DNA of 64,000 nt from Hymenobacter norwichensis DSM 15439 (GTDB taxonomy: Bacteria > Bacteroidota > Bacteroidia > Cytophagales > Hymenobacteraceae), in assembly GCF_000420705.1 (NCBI RefSeq), contig NZ_ATVL01000006.1, positions 992,267 through 1,056,266 of the forward strand, read 5' to 3'. The first letter of the stretch is position 1, and each line of letters starts with the position of its first letter. The notes beneath the pieces were generated by a model. That model was given only the letters and a program-made list of their open reading frames with translations. It did no database searches and was not told where the DNA came from. The position numbers and the translations under genes were made by a program. Below, in pieces: positions 42,615-51,585 of this stretch.

Positions 42615-43334
42615 TTAAATGCCCAGCAAATCTTTCATGCCAAAAACGCCCTGGTGGCCGGGTAGCCACTCGGCCGCCAGCAAAGCACCATCCACAAACC
42701 CGTCGCGCGAATGAGCCTCGTGCTTGAGTTCCAGCGTGTCGGCCTCCGAGGTATACGTAACGATGTGCGTGCCTACTACTGCGCCGGTCCGCTCACTGAG
42801 CACGGCTAGCTCGTGGGGAGCTTGGGCGGCCTCGTTGCGCCAACTAGTTTTGGCTGGGAAGTGCCGCAGAATGGCTTCAGCCGCTGTAAGGGCGGTGCCG
42901 CTAGGCTGGTCTACTTTCTGGGTGTGGTGAATTTCACGTACCTGCACATCATAGCCACCAAACTGATGCATTTTGGTGGCTATGTACTCGTTGAAGTGAA
43001 AAAACAGATTGACGCCAATGCTGTAGTTGGACGCGTAGAACAACGAGCCATCCGTTTCCTGGCATAGCTTCACGGCCTCCTGGAAATGGTGCAGCCAGCC
43101 CGTCGAGCCGCTTACCACCGGTAGCCCCTGGCGTAGGCAGGCCTGAATGTTGGCAAAGGCCGCGTCGGGGTGAGTGAATTCAATAGCGGCATCAACAGTA
43201 GCCGGGTCGAAATCCGTGATACTAGCTTCAGGAAAAGCGGGGTCGATAATACCAACAATTTGGTGGCCGCGGGCTACTGCGCGGGCCTCAATAGCCCGGC
43301 CCATTTTGCCGTAGCCGATCAACAAAAGCTTCAT
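42615..43334 (-). CDS. dapB: 4-hydroxy-tetrahydrodipicolinate reductase
   Basis: A 239-aa DapB of lysine/diaminopimelate synthesis. The Rossmann motif is LIGYGKMGRAIE, with FTHPDA, SGSTGW, SNYSIGVNLFFHF, and the substrate-binding EIHHTQKVDQPSGTAL. It is about the normal length. It is upstream of lepB and downstream of DUF5683, the usual order. Confidence 0.96.
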   Translation of the reverse strand: MKLLLIGYGKMGRAIEARAVARGHQIVGIIDPAFPEASITDFDPATVDAAIEFTHPDAAFANIQACLRQGLPVVSGSTGWLHHFQEAVKLCQETDGSLFYASNYSIGVNLFFHFNEYIATKMHQFGGYDVQVREIHHTQKVDQPSGTALTAAEAILRHFPAKTSWRNEAAQAPHELAVLSERTGAVVGTHIVTYTSEADTLELKHEAHSRDGFVDGALLAAEWLPGHQGVFGMKDLLGI

Positions 43335-43351
43335 GTTATTTATACTGTTGA

Positions 43352-43425
43352 TTGCTGAATGTTAGTTGTTGATTATCTGCGTGTTGAAATACAATAGCGG
43401 ATAATCAGCAACTAACATTCAGCAA
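43352..43425. repeat. Long palindrome between DUF5683 and dapB
   Basis: Arms 43352-43380 and 43397-43425 pair over 29 bp with two mismatches around a 16-nt loop. The right edge is 1 nt from the DUF5683 stop. Confidence 0.9.
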
Positions 43426-43426
43426 C

Positions 43427-44083
43427 TCATTTAAAAGTGAGTGTAACACCGATGCCCGGCGTAACGGCCGCCGTGGGAATGTGCATAAAAGTTGGCTCCC
43501 AGCGCAGGCTAAGGTCGTCACCGATGTCGAAGTCCTGTAGATGTGCGTCTACTACAGCATCCAGAATCTGTGCCGCATGAGCCAAGGCAACATACGCAAT
43601 GAACACATCGCGCTGCCGCCGGTAAACATTAATGCCCCTGGCTATCTGAGTATCGGTTAGGTCGGCGGTGAACTTACCGTTGTCCACAGTGGCTGAGTTT
43701 CCATCGTTGCGTATCTCCTCGGCCCTGACAAAGGCTTTGTAGCGCGTTTGGTAGAACAGCTCGCCGTACAGCGTCCCGCCAACCGCGCCATACACCAGCG
43801 GGAGCTTCCACCAGCGCCGATTATAGATCTGGCCAGCTCCAGGCAGCAGCGCCGACAACAGGCCCGCTTTACTGGGCTTCGTCATCTTCAGGCCAAATAG
43901 CATTGCCGTACGGCGTACCGAATCGGGTACCACAGTAGTGCTTACTTGGGCTGAGTCAGGCCCTGCGGTTACCACAGTTGCAGGTGTAGGGGACGCTACC
44001 TGGCCATGCGCTTTTATTACCAAGAGCGGTAGCGCTAGCAGGAAAGTAGCAGCTATAGTGCGGAAGCGGAAGTGAGGACGCAT
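43427..44083 (-). CDS. DUF5683 domain protein
   Basis: A 218-aa exported or membrane protein with a signal peptide (MRPHFRFRTIAATFLLALPL, cleavage near AHGQ). The DUF5683 core holds MTKPSKAGLLSALLPGAGQIYNRRWWKLP and YGAVGGTLYGELFYQTRYK. Such proteins follow parB in Bacteroidota; function unknown. A start at 44101 is possible but ATG 44083 is the better signal start. Confidence 0.87.
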   Translation of the reverse strand: MRPHFRFRTIAATFLLALPLLVIKAHGQVASPTPATVVTAGPDSAQVSTTVVPDSVRRTAMLFGLKMTKPSKAGLLSALLPGAGQIYNRRWWKLPLVYGAVGGTLYGELFYQTRYKAFVRAEEIRNDGNSATVDNGKFTADLTDTQIARGINVYRRQRDVFIAYVALAHAAQILDAVVDAHLQDFDIGDDLSLRWEPTFMHIPTAAVTPGIGVTLTFK

Positions 44084-44193
44084 ACTAAGGACAGGAAACA
44101 ACGAATAGAGAATGATGATAACGCCAACCGCTACCCCTTAGTCTGTATAAGCTGACTAGCGGCTCTGCCATCATGCATTCAGGCTGTTGCCTC

Positions 44194-45156
44194 TTATGCG
44201 GGTTGCAAAATGTGTAAAATCCGCTGCATGTCCTCTACCGAATCGAAAGCAATCTTGATTTCACCGCGGCCCTGCGGCCCCGGCTTCACCATTACCCGGC
44301 TACCAAACCGCTCCGTCAGGTGCCGCTCGGTGCGGCGCAGTTCGGCTACTGGTACCTGCCCGGCCACTTCCTGGTCGGGTTTGGCGGCCGCAGCACCGGG
44401 CTTTTCCACTGGGCTCAAACCAGCGCGTACCAGTTGTTCCACTTTCCGCACCGACAGCTCTTCGGCCAGAATGCGGTGGAAAAGGGCTAACTGCTGCTCC
44501 GGATTTTCGATATTGATGAGGGCACGGGCGTGGCCCATACTGATGGCTGTGTCGCGCAACCCAATTTGAATATCGGGTGGGAGCTTGAGCAGGCGCAGGT
44601 AGTTGGTCACGGTCGAGCGGTTCTTGCCCACCCGGTCGCCTAACTCTTCCTGCTTCAAGTTACACTCGCTCACCAGCCGCTGATAGCTTAGCGCAATTTC
44701 AATGGCGTTGAGGTTTTCGCGCTGAATGTTCTCGATGAGCGCCATTTCCAGCATCTGCTGGTCGTCGGCCTTCCGGATGTAGGCCGGAATGGTATCGAGA
44801 CCTGCCAGCTTGGACGCCTGCAAACGCCGTTCCCCGCTGATGAGCTGGTAGGCGTTGGTGCCGGTCTGGCGGACGGTTACGGGCTGGATAATGCCCTGCA
44901 CCTTAATGCTTTCGGCCAGTTCCTGCAAGGCATCCTGGTCGAAGTGGGTACGGGGCTGATAGGGGTTTGCCTCAATGTGGCCTACTGGAATCATGCCCAC
45001 TGAGTTTATGGGGTGAGGCACCAGGCCGACCCGCTCGCTCTTCTTTTCGTAGCTGCCTTCAATCAGGGCATTCAAGCCACGGCCTAAGCCCCCGATTTTG
45101 CGTTTGGCCCCCAGAGCCCCCGCCGGCACAGATTTCTCTTCTTGCTTGTCTGACAT
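44194..45156 (-). CDS. parB: Chromosome partitioning protein ParB
   Basis: A 320-aa ParB/Spo0J CTPase clamp that loads at parS. GLGRGLNALIEG starts the core; the ParB N-domain with NPYQPRTHFDQDALQELAESI, RQTGTNAYQLISGERRLQAS and the HTH (LGDRVGKNRSTVTNYLRLL) is intact. The C-terminal dimerisation part includes ERFGSRVMVKPGPQGRGEIKI. ATG 45156 is chosen: the frame continues 48 codons upstream but reads through the operator-like region. Confidence 0.95.
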   Translation of the reverse strand: MSDKQEEKSVPAGALGAKRKIGGLGRGLNALIEGSYEKKSERVGLVPHPINSVGMIPVGHIEANPYQPRTHFDQDALQELAESIKVQGIIQPVTVRQTGTNAYQLISGERRLQASKLAGLDTIPAYIRKADDQQMLEMALIENIQRENLNAIEIALSYQRLVSECNLKQEELGDRVGKNRSTVTNYLRLLKLPPDIQIGLRDTAISMGHARALINIENPEQQLALFHRILAEELSVRKVEQLVRAGLSPVEKPGAAAAKPDQEVAGQVPVAELRRTERHLTERFGSRVMVKPGPQGRGEIKIAFDSVEDMQRILHILQPA

Positions 45157-45239
45157 ACCTACAATCCACCTTCCCGCAATGGCACGGGAAAAAGCAGGAT
45201 TCAAAAATACACAAACGCCGGGGAAGGGCAGGGTATTTT

Positions 45240-45268
45240 GTTCCACGAAAGTAAAATAACCGTGGAAC
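45240..45268. promoter_or_regulatory. Split parS-like half sites upstream of parB
   Basis: GTTCCACG (45240-45247) and CGTGGAAC (45261-45268) are the two halves of a parS-like palindrome, separated by 13 nt where an intact parS would have none. It lies 84 nt upstream of the parB start. It could be an autoregulatory operator, a degenerate parS, or chance. Confidence 0.5.
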
Positions 45269-45318
45269 GTTAACTTGGAATGCTGAGAGTCAGGCGCCAA
45301 GCCAACTTATGGTGCCCT

Positions 45319-45362
45319 ATATACGACAACAGCCCACGAGTTTCGTGGGCTGTTGTCGTATA
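45319..45362. terminator. Hairpin between parA and parB
   Basis: A perfect stem of about 20 bp (TATACGACAACAGCCCACGA with its complement) around a 4-nt loop, 15 nt after the parA stop. It would end or stabilise the parA message and separates it from parB. Confidence 0.85.
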
Positions 45363-45377
45363 AATAAGAGGTGAAAA

Positions 45378-46187
45378 CTATGCCGCGGCGTCTTCCGAGG
45401 CTTCGGAGGTGCCGGCCGCTTCCACGTTCTTCTCCACTATCTCGCGAGCTAGGTTCAGGTAACTGATGCTGCCTTTGCTTTCAGCGTCATGCATGATGAC
45501 CGGGATGCCGAAGCTCGGCGACTCGCTCAGCTTTACGTTGCGCGGAATAATGGTGTCGAACACGAGCTGCTGGAAATGCAGCTTCACTTCTTCCACCACT
45601 TGGTTGCTCAGACGCAAACGCACATCATACATCGTGAGCAGAATACCTTCAATTTCCAGGTTTTCGTTGAGGCGGCTCTGAATGATTTTAACGGTGTTCA
45701 GCAATTTACCCAAGCCTTCCAACGCAAAATACTCGCACTGCACCGGAATGATAACCGAATGAGCCGCCGTGAGGGCATTTACGGTAATCAAACCCAAGCT
45801 TGGTGAGCAGTCGATGATGATGAAGTCGTACTGCTCGGCGAGGGGCCGCAGGGCGTCTTTCATCTTCTCCTCCCGGTTGGGCAGGTTGATCATTTCCACC
45901 TCAGCCCCTACCAGGTCGATGTGGGAGGGCATGAGGTCGAGGTGAGGCAGGATGTTGGTTTGCAGGATGATATCCTGAGCGTTGATGCCATCCACCATGC
46001 ACTCATAGATGCTATTTTCGATGTCCTTGGGGTCGAAGCCCACGCCGGAAGTGGCGTTGGCCTGCGGGTCGGCGTCCACGAGGAGCGTCCGGTACTCCAG
46101 CGCCGCCAGACTGGCCGCCAGGTTGATAGCCGAAGTGGTTTTGCCCACCCCGCCCTTCTGATTGGCTACCGCAATGATTTTTCCCAT
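45378..46187 (-). CDS. parA: Chromosome partitioning ATPase ParA/Soj
   Basis: A 269-aa ParA. Deviant Walker [16 protein letters not shown] (KGGVGKTT at 11-18), [11 protein letters not shown], and the Walker B region [11 protein letters not shown]. It drives origin segregation together with ParB encoded downstream. The C-terminus is Ala/Glu-rich. Confidence 0.96.
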   Translation of the reverse strand: MGKIIAVANQKGGVGKTTSAINLAASLAALEYRTLLVDADPQANATSGVGFDPKDIENSIYECMVDGINAQDIILQTNILPHLDLMPSHIDLVGAEVEMINLPNREEKMKDALRPLAEQYDFIIIDCSPSLGLITVNALTAAHSVIIPVQCEYFALEGLGKLLNTVKIIQSRLNENLEIEGILLTMYDVRLRLSNQVVEEVKLHFQQLVFDTIIPRNVKLSESPSFGIPVIMHDAESKGSISYLNLAREIVEKNVEAAGTSEASEDAAA

Positions 46188-46204
46188 GAGAGTTATTGAG
46201 GCTT

Positions 46205-46291
46205 TTAGCTGATGGCTGTTAGCTACTAGCTTTTCAAGTTGAGATTGAAATGAAAAAAGCTAACAGCCAATAGCCATCAGCTACTAGCTTT
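46205..46291. repeat. Long palindrome upstream of parA
   Basis: GCTGATGGCTGTTAGCT-type sequence at about 46208 onward pairs with the segment ending near 46285, with about 4 mismatches in 27. The right side abuts the UPF0173 stop (46293). It lies between parA and that gene. Confidence 0.75.
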
Positions 46292-46292
46292 T

Positions 46293-46973
46293 TTACAAAG
46301 TAACGGTTTCCCCAATTTTCAGCAGCACCAGCTCTTTGCCGGCCTGACTGGCTTTCTGCTGGGCTTCTTCCTGATTAATGACGATGGCAGGAAACGTATC
46401 GAAGTGCATGCCGATAATCTTCTGAGCACCAACCCAATCGGCAGCAATCAAGGCATCATCAATGCCCATCGTGTAGTTGTCGCCGATGGGCAGGATGGCA
46501 AAGTCCAGCTTGTACTGCTCACCCAGCAGTTTCATGTCGTAGGTGAGGGCAGTGTCGCCGGCGAAATACAGGGTTTTGCCTTCGGATTCCACCACGAAAC
46601 CCGCTGCAATGCCACCATACGAGCCGTCGGGCATGGAGCTGGAGTGCAATGCGGCCACCATTTTCACGGTGCCGAACGGTAACTTCACCTTGCCGCCGAT
46701 GTTCATGCCGTAGTTGGCTTTCAGGCCCTTTTCGCCAAACCAGCCTACCACCTCGGCAATGCCTACTACCTCGGCGCCGGTGCGCTTACCAATGGCTTCG
46801 GCATCGGCTACGTGGTCGGCGTGGCCGTGGCTGAGCAGCAGGTAATCAGCTTCAATCGTATTGATATCGATGTCCTTAGCCAGCGGGTTTGGGCTGATGA
46901 AGGGGTCGAAAAGCACGCGGCTACCTCCGGTTTCGAGCAGGAAGCAGGCGTGGCCGTAATAGGTAAGTTGCAT
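46293..46973 (-). CDS. UPF0173 metal-dependent hydrolase (metallo-beta-lactamase fold)
   Basis: A 226-aa protein: MQLTYYGHACFLLETGGSRV opens the fold, and metal ligands are in HGHADH (about residues 50-55), plus GDTALTYDMKLLGE and IGMHFDTFP. This is the YtkL/UPF0173 group, substrate unknown. It is divergent from the binding-protein gene. Confidence 0.93.
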   Translation of the reverse strand: MQLTYYGHACFLLETGGSRVLFDPFISPNPLAKDIDINTIEADYLLLSHGHADHVADAEAIGKRTGAEVVGIAEVVGWFGEKGLKANYGMNIGGKVKLPFGTVKMVAALHSSSMPDGSYGGIAAGFVVESEGKTLYFAGDTALTYDMKLLGEQYKLDFAILPIGDNYTMGIDDALIAADWVGAQKIIGMHFDTFPAIVINQEEAQQKASQAGKELVLLKIGETVTL

Positions 46974-47023
46974 AAGAAATGGAAAGTGGCTGGCCGGCGG
47001 CAGGAGGCAATGGCCAGAGCGGG

Positions 47024-47031
47024 TACCTTTG
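47024..47031 (+). promoter_or_regulatory. Promoter -7 box for the ABC binding-protein gene
   Basis: TACCTTTG (TAnnTTTG), 30 nt before ATG 47061. No -33 box identified. Confidence 0.55.
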
Positions 47032-47060
47032 TTGCAAATATACGTGATTCCGCCTTTCCC

Positions 47061-48734
47061 ATGCCCTTGATTTCGCGTCTGGTTTCCGGTTATGCTTTCG
47101 TATTGCTAGCGGCATTAGTCGGTTGCCAAGGGCCCGCGCCCGCCACTGAGGCCCGCCGCGTGTTCCGCTACAACCAACCCGAAAGCCTCACTTCGCTGGA
47201 CCCCGCCTTTGCCCGTAACCAAGCCAATACCTGGGCTACCACCCAGCTTTACAACGGCTTGGTGGAACTCGACGACAGCCTCAAGCCCGGCCCCTCGGTG
47301 GCCCGCCGCTACGAAATAAGCGCCGACGGCCGCCACTATACCTTTACGCTCCGGCCTGATGTGCGCTTCCATGATGCTGACGTATTTGCGGGCGGCAAGG
47401 GACGGCGCGTGACGGCGCAAGATTTTGTGTACAGCTTCAAACGGCTGCTTGATGGTGCTACGGCCAGCCCCGGCGGCTGGATTTTCCGGGGCAAGGTGCT
47501 GGAAAACACCCAGGGCGAGCCTTCTGATACCGCCTTCGTGGCCGTGAATGATTCCACCCTGCGCATTCACTTGCAGGAGCCGTTTATCCCGTTTCTGGGG
47601 ATGCTGACGATGCCCTACGCCTACGTGGTGCCGCGTGAGGCCGTGCAGAAGTACGGCAAGGATTTCCGGGAGCATCCGGTGGGTACGGGGCCGTTTCAGT
47701 TCAAGGAGTGGGACGAAGGCAACGCCATCATCTACCACCGCAACCCCAACTATTGGAAACGTGACACCCAAGGCAAGCAGCTGCCCTACCTCGATGCGGT
47801 ACAAATCAGTTTCATTCAGGACCGCAAAACTGAGTTCCTAACGTTTCAGCAAGGCAAGCTGGACTTCATTAGCGGCATCCGGTCCGGGTCGCGCGACTTG
47901 ATTCTGTACCCGGATGGCTCGGTGCGCGACGACTTTAAAGGCAAATTCCGGCTGCAAAAAGTGCCCTACCTGAACACCGAATACTTGGGCATGCAGCAGG
48001 ACCCCGCCAACCTGCGCGGCGACAACGCCGAAACCGGCCGCGCCCTGCGCGACAAACGGGTGCGGCAGGCCTTGAACTATGCCCTTAACAAGCCGGAATT
48101 TCTGGCTTACTTCGTCAGCAACATCGGCTTGCCCGGCAACTCGGGGTTCGTGCCGGCTTCGTTGCCGTCGTTCAGCGCGAAGCTAGTGCCGGGCTACACC
48201 TACCAGCCCGATAAAGCCCGGCAGCTGCTGCGCGAAGCCGGCTACGGACCTGGTAAGCCGTTGCGCCTACGCCTGAGCACAGTAGCCGAGAGCAAAGAAT
48301 ACTGCGAGTACTACCAGAAAAAGTGGGCCGAAATAGGCGTGCAGGTGGAAATTGACGTGAACCAGGGGGCCGCCCACGGCGAGCTAATCGACAACGGCCG
48401 CGCCGCCTTTTTCACCCGCAGCTGGCTCGGCGACTACCCCGATGCCGAAAACTATCTGGCCTTGTTTTACAGCAAGAACTTCGCGCCGGCAGGCCCCAAT
48501 AAAACCCACTTCAAAAGCACAAAATACGACCAGCTCTACGAGCAGGCGCGCCTAGAGCAAAACCTAGAAAAGCGCTACGACCTGTACCGCCAGATGGACC
48601 GCATTGTGGTGGAAGAATGCCCGGTTATTGCGCTGTACTACGACGAAGTGGTGCGCCTCACCCAAAACAACGTGCAAGGCCTCACGCCCAACCCCATGAA
48701 CCAACTGGTGTTGGAGCGCGTGCAGAAAAACTAA
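47061..48734 (+). CDS. Peptide-type ABC transporter substrate-binding lipoprotein
   Basis: A 557-aa cluster C (SBP_bac_5, OppA/DppA-like) lipoprotein. The lipobox is LVGC at about residues 19-22. It includes the family motif AFARNQANTWATTQLYNGLVELD and PVGTGPFQFKEWDEG. It should bind oligopeptides or similar compounds at the cell surface. No permease or ATPase gene is adjacent, so it may use distant Opp/Dpp components. ATG 47061 follows a -7 box. Confidence 0.92.
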   Translation: MPLISRLVSGYAFVLLAALVGCQGPAPATEARRVFRYNQPESLTSLDPAFARNQANTWATTQLYNGLVELDDSLKPGPSVARRYEISADGRHYTFTLRPDVRFHDADVFAGGKGRRVTAQDFVYSFKRLLDGATASPGGWIFRGKVLENTQGEPSDTAFVAVNDSTLRIHLQEPFIPFLGMLTMPYAYVVPREAVQKYGKDFREHPVGTGPFQFKEWDEGNAIIYHRNPNYWKRDTQGKQLPYLDAVQISFIQDRKTEFLTFQQGKLDFISGIRSGSRDLILYPDGSVRDDFKGKFRLQKVPYLNTEYLGMQQDPANLRGDNAETGRALRDKRVRQALNYALNKPEFLAYFVSNIGLPGNSGFVPASLPSFSAKLVPGYTYQPDKARQLLREAGYGPGKPLRLRLSTVAESKEYCEYYQKKWAEIGVQVEIDVNQGAAHGELIDNGRAAFFTRSWLGDYPDAENYLALFYSKNFAPAGPNKTHFKSTKYDQLYEQARLEQNLEKRYDLYRQMDRIVVEECPVIALYYDEVVRLTQNNVQGLTPNPMNQLVLERVQKN

Positions 48735-48772
48735 TATATATCTTGCTGATAGCAAGAAAAACACGAAAGCAT

Positions 48773-49204
48773 ATGAACGCCACAATCATAAACCCACTGC
48801 TTCACGGCTTGCGCCAGATTTTTCGTCGTGGATGGTTACTGGCGGTGTGGGGGCTGCTGTTGGTAAGTGGCAACGCAGCTGCTCAGGCAAAAGACCAGCT
48901 TGTACGTCTGGCGAAGCTGGAAATCCATCCGGCGCAGCTGGCAAGCTATAAGGCGGCACTTAAAGAGGAAATCGAAACATCACTCCGCGTCGAGCCGGGT
49001 GTTATTACCTTGTATGCTGTAGCTGAAAAAGACAACCCGAACCGTATTACGATTCTGGAAATCTACGCCAGTCAAGCCGCTTACAAGTTACATATCCAAA
49101 CGCCCCATTTTTTGAAATACAAGGTGGGCACCAAGGAAATGGTGAAGTCGCTCGAACTTATTGAAACGGTTCCGGTAGTGCCTAGTGCGCAGGTGAAACA
49201 ATAA
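48773..49204 (+). CDS. Exported antibiotic-biosynthesis-monooxygenase-fold protein
   Basis: A 143-aa protein with a signal peptide (about 1-37, LLVSGNAAAQA) followed by an ABM dimeric ferredoxin-like fold: VRLAKLEIHPAQLASYKAAL, SLRVEPGVITLYAVAEKDNP, and EIYASQAAYKLHIQTPHFLKY. This resembles the YgiN/quinol-monooxygenase and LsrG families. Export of such a domain is unusual but seen in Bacteroidota. The substrate is unknown. Confidence 0.85.
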   Translation: MNATIINPLLHGLRQIFRRGWLLAVWGLLLVSGNAAAQAKDQLVRLAKLEIHPAQLASYKAALKEEIETSLRVEPGVITLYAVAEKDNPNRITILEIYASQAAYKLHIQTPHFLKYKVGTKEMVKSLELIETVPVVPSAQVKQ

Positions 49205-49211
49205 AGCAAAA

Positions 49212-49255
49212 CCGGAGGTGGCAACTCCCCATTACAGGAAAGTTACCACCTCCGG
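49212..49255. terminator. Hairpin between convergent ABM and EthD genes
   Basis: CCGGAGGTGG/CCACCTCCGG with inner AACT/AGTT around a loop of about 15 nt. No T run, so its termination role is uncertain. Confidence 0.6.
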
Positions 49256-49288
49256 AACACTATACGGCTGAACTAGGCTGCTAGAAGC

Positions 49289-50299
49289 CTAGCGTCGGGT
49301 GGCCAACTCAGGCAGCAACCGGTTGATGACAGAGTAGTTCAGGCCGCTCCAAAATTCAGATTCCGCCAGATCAATGAACGACGCCTCGTCGGCCTCAATA
49401 GCGCGGTAGTCATCGGTGGCGAGGTAATCCTCCACATCGTTCATGCTGGCAAACCCGAACACCGAAATGGCGTCCATGCGGCTGCCTTCAGGGTCGTATT
49501 GGGTGGAACCGATGTTGTGCAGCTGGGCATAGCGGCGCACGTAAGTATGCGTAGCAGGCTGGGCTAACACCACCTCGGTGTGCTCCTGAAGCAGCCGCTG
49601 CTGGAAGGCTTCGCGGCTGAACTCGGGCTGCCGGTAATGAATCTTTACCAAGCTAATTGGGTCGCGGTGCGCGGTGCTGGGCAGGATAATGTACTCGCGG
49701 GTGATGGAGCGCGTTACCATGCGGAAAGCCGTTTGCTCGTCGGCTACCACGCGCTTATCGTACTGCGGCTGCTTGAGCACCCGGTTGATGTCGGCTTCGC
49801 TGGCATAGGCAATGTAGGCAAAGCCGTCCCAGCGGGGGCGGTGGTAGGTAGGCACCTGTGCGTACGGGTCGTCCACCAGCTTCTTATCAGCTGTAACCAT
49901 GGCGTGATACGGCGGCCGGAAGTAGGAGGAAGGCCCGGCCGCCACGCGGTGAATCTGGTCGTAGCGCAATACGGGCTCCGAGGTGCTACCTGGTTCTTCG
50001 TATGCAAACTTGGGGCCGTGCACTTTGCGCCAGTATTCGTCCCAGTGCTCGAAAGCCAGGTTGCCGTTGGCTTCCAGCGCAATTTCGTTTGGCTCCGCAT
50101 CAGGGTTTTCCAGTGCTTCGCCGTGAATGCTGCGGGTGGCGCCTTCGTCGGTGGGCCGCTCGGCGCGGGGGGTAGCATCGGCCCGCGTCAGGAAGGTGGG
50201 CGTAACAATGAGGGGCTCAGTGGTGGTGTGGTAGCTGGCCCGGTACGGCGGGCGGTGCCGGTTGTCGGCCGAAGAATCGATGGGCGTGGTGGTAGTCAT
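49289..50299 (-). CDS. Double EthD-like domain protein
   Basis: A 336-aa protein. Two dimeric-alpha-beta-barrel (EthD-type) units appear: the first near residues 80-200 (FEHWDEYWRKVHGPKFAYEEPG), the second near 205-325 (SLVKIHYRQPEFSREAFQQR). EthD is associated with ether-degrading cytochrome P450 systems, but many relatives have no known job. ATG 50299 is chosen (MTTTTPIDSSADNRHRPPYR). It lies downstream of the PRISE-like reductase on the same strand, 60 nt apart. Confidence 0.78.
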   Translation of the reverse strand: MTTTTPIDSSADNRHRPPYRASYHTTTEPLIVTPTFLTRADATPRAERPTDEGATRSIHGEALENPDAEPNEIALEANGNLAFEHWDEYWRKVHGPKFAYEEPGSTSEPVLRYDQIHRVAAGPSSYFRPPYHAMVTADKKLVDDPYAQVPTYHRPRWDGFAYIAYASEADINRVLKQPQYDKRVVADEQTAFRMVTRSITREYIILPSTAHRDPISLVKIHYRQPEFSREAFQQRLLQEHTEVVLAQPATHTYVRRYAQLHNIGSTQYDPEGSRMDAISVFGFASMNDVEDYLATDDYRAIEADEASFIDLAESEFWSGLNYSVINRLLPELATRR

Positions 50300-50359
50300 A
50301 ACAGTAGTAGAGCAATAACAGACAGAACGTAGCAACAAGCGCTTAAACTGGCGTGCCGG

Positions 50360-51427
50360 CTATGGAATGAGCCGGTCTTGCCGCAGCTGCGCAAACAAAT
50401 CCAGGAACGACTCTTCGGTGGACTGGTACACGTGGAAGCCCAGCTTGCGGCTCTTCGTCATATCGGTCATAACTTCCAGTGGGCGTCCTAAATCCAGGTC
50501 GGTGTGCCAGGGCGAAGCCAGTTGGCTGAGTTCTGGTACGGCTAGCTGGTGGCGCTCCGCCAAGGCTTGCCACGTTGCTTTGCTGCCGGCCATTTGCGCT
50601 TCCAGCGGGTGCACCGTGCCATCGAAGCCGCGGGCTTCCACGCCAAACCAGGCTGCCAACCGGGGCCACAGCCAGCTCCAGCGGAAATAGTCGCCGTTTA
50701 CGATGTTAAACGCCTCATTGCGAGCGGCTGGGGTGGTAGCCGCCCAAGCCAACTGTTTGGCAATAACGCGGGCATCGGTAACGTCGGAGAGGCCGTTCCA
50801 CTGCGCTTCCGAGCCGGGCCACTGAAACGGCTGGCCCGTTTCTTTGCAAATGCTGGCGTACACGGCCAGGGTGGTGCCCATGTTCATCAGGTTGCCCACG
50901 GCCTTGCCAATAATGGTGTGTGGGCGGTGAATGCTCCAGCCGAAACCGTCGCGAGTGGCGGCAGCGTACACCTCATCTTCCTGCGCGTAGTAGAAGTTGT
51001 CGATTTCCAGGCGAGGCTGTTCTTCCCGGAATGGCGTGGCCGGCAGCGTACCGCCTTTGGCATACGCTTCAAACGGCCCCAAGTAATGCTTGAGTCCCGT
51101 AACCAACGCTACGTGCTGCACCGTGCTCTTGGGGGAAAGTGCCGCCAGAATGTTCCGAACCAGCGCGCTGTTGACACGAATGTTCTCGACTTCGGTGTCC
51201 TGGCGCATCCAGGTCGTAATGAACACGTGAGTTGGGTTTACGTCGGTTAGCGCCACTTCCAGGCTGGTGGGGTCGAGCAGGTCGGCGGCTACTGGGTGCA
51301 GGCCCAGTATGTGTTGCGGCGGGCGGCGGGCCAAGCCGTACACTGTCCAGCCCGTTGTAAGTAGCTCTTGGGCCAAGTTGCTGCCGACAATACCGCTGGC
51401 CCCAACAATCAAAGCAATTCTATCCAT
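50360..51427 (-). CDS. PRISE-like SDR oxidoreductase
   Basis: A 355-aa extended SDR resembling progesterone 5-beta-reductase/iridoid synthase: MDRIALIVGASGIVGSNLAQ has the G-x-x-G-x-x-G motif, and IDNFYYAQEDEVYA carries the PRISE-type catalytic tyrosine region, with HRPHTIIG. It is likely to reduce an activated C=C bond on an enone-type compound. It lies between an AraC regulator and the EthD-like gene on the same strand, perhaps a small inducible group. Confidence 0.87.
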   Translation of the reverse strand: MDRIALIVGASGIVGSNLAQELLTTGWTVYGLARRPPQHILGLHPVAADLLDPTSLEVALTDVNPTHVFITTWMRQDTEVENIRVNSALVRNILAALSPKSTVQHVALVTGLKHYLGPFEAYAKGGTLPATPFREEQPRLEIDNFYYAQEDEVYAAATRDGFGWSIHRPHTIIGKAVGNLMNMGTTLAVYASICKETGQPFQWPGSEAQWNGLSDVTDARVIAKQLAWAATTPAARNEAFNIVNGDYFRWSWLWPRLAAWFGVEARGFDGTVHPLEAQMAGSKATWQALAERHQLAVPELSQLASPWHTDLDLGRPLEVMTDMTKSRKLGFHVYQSTEESFLDLFAQLRQDRLIP

Positions 51428-51585
51428 GGTCTTAAAAGCAAAAGGAAAATCGTTATTTCACAACAGCCTATACGTAGCGTTTTCCTGCCCGACCGAAGCA
51501 GGGGCAGTAGAAAACGTTCCGGTGGTTGGAGTTGCCAAACAAAACTAGCCGCTTACTTTCCAAGAGATTTGCACAAAGTGCCGAA

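Noticed and set aside
45156-45300. 48-codon N-terminal extension of ParB
   Set aside because: It reads through the half-parS motifs and has no similarity in style to ParB; the known opening is near GLGRGLNALIEG.
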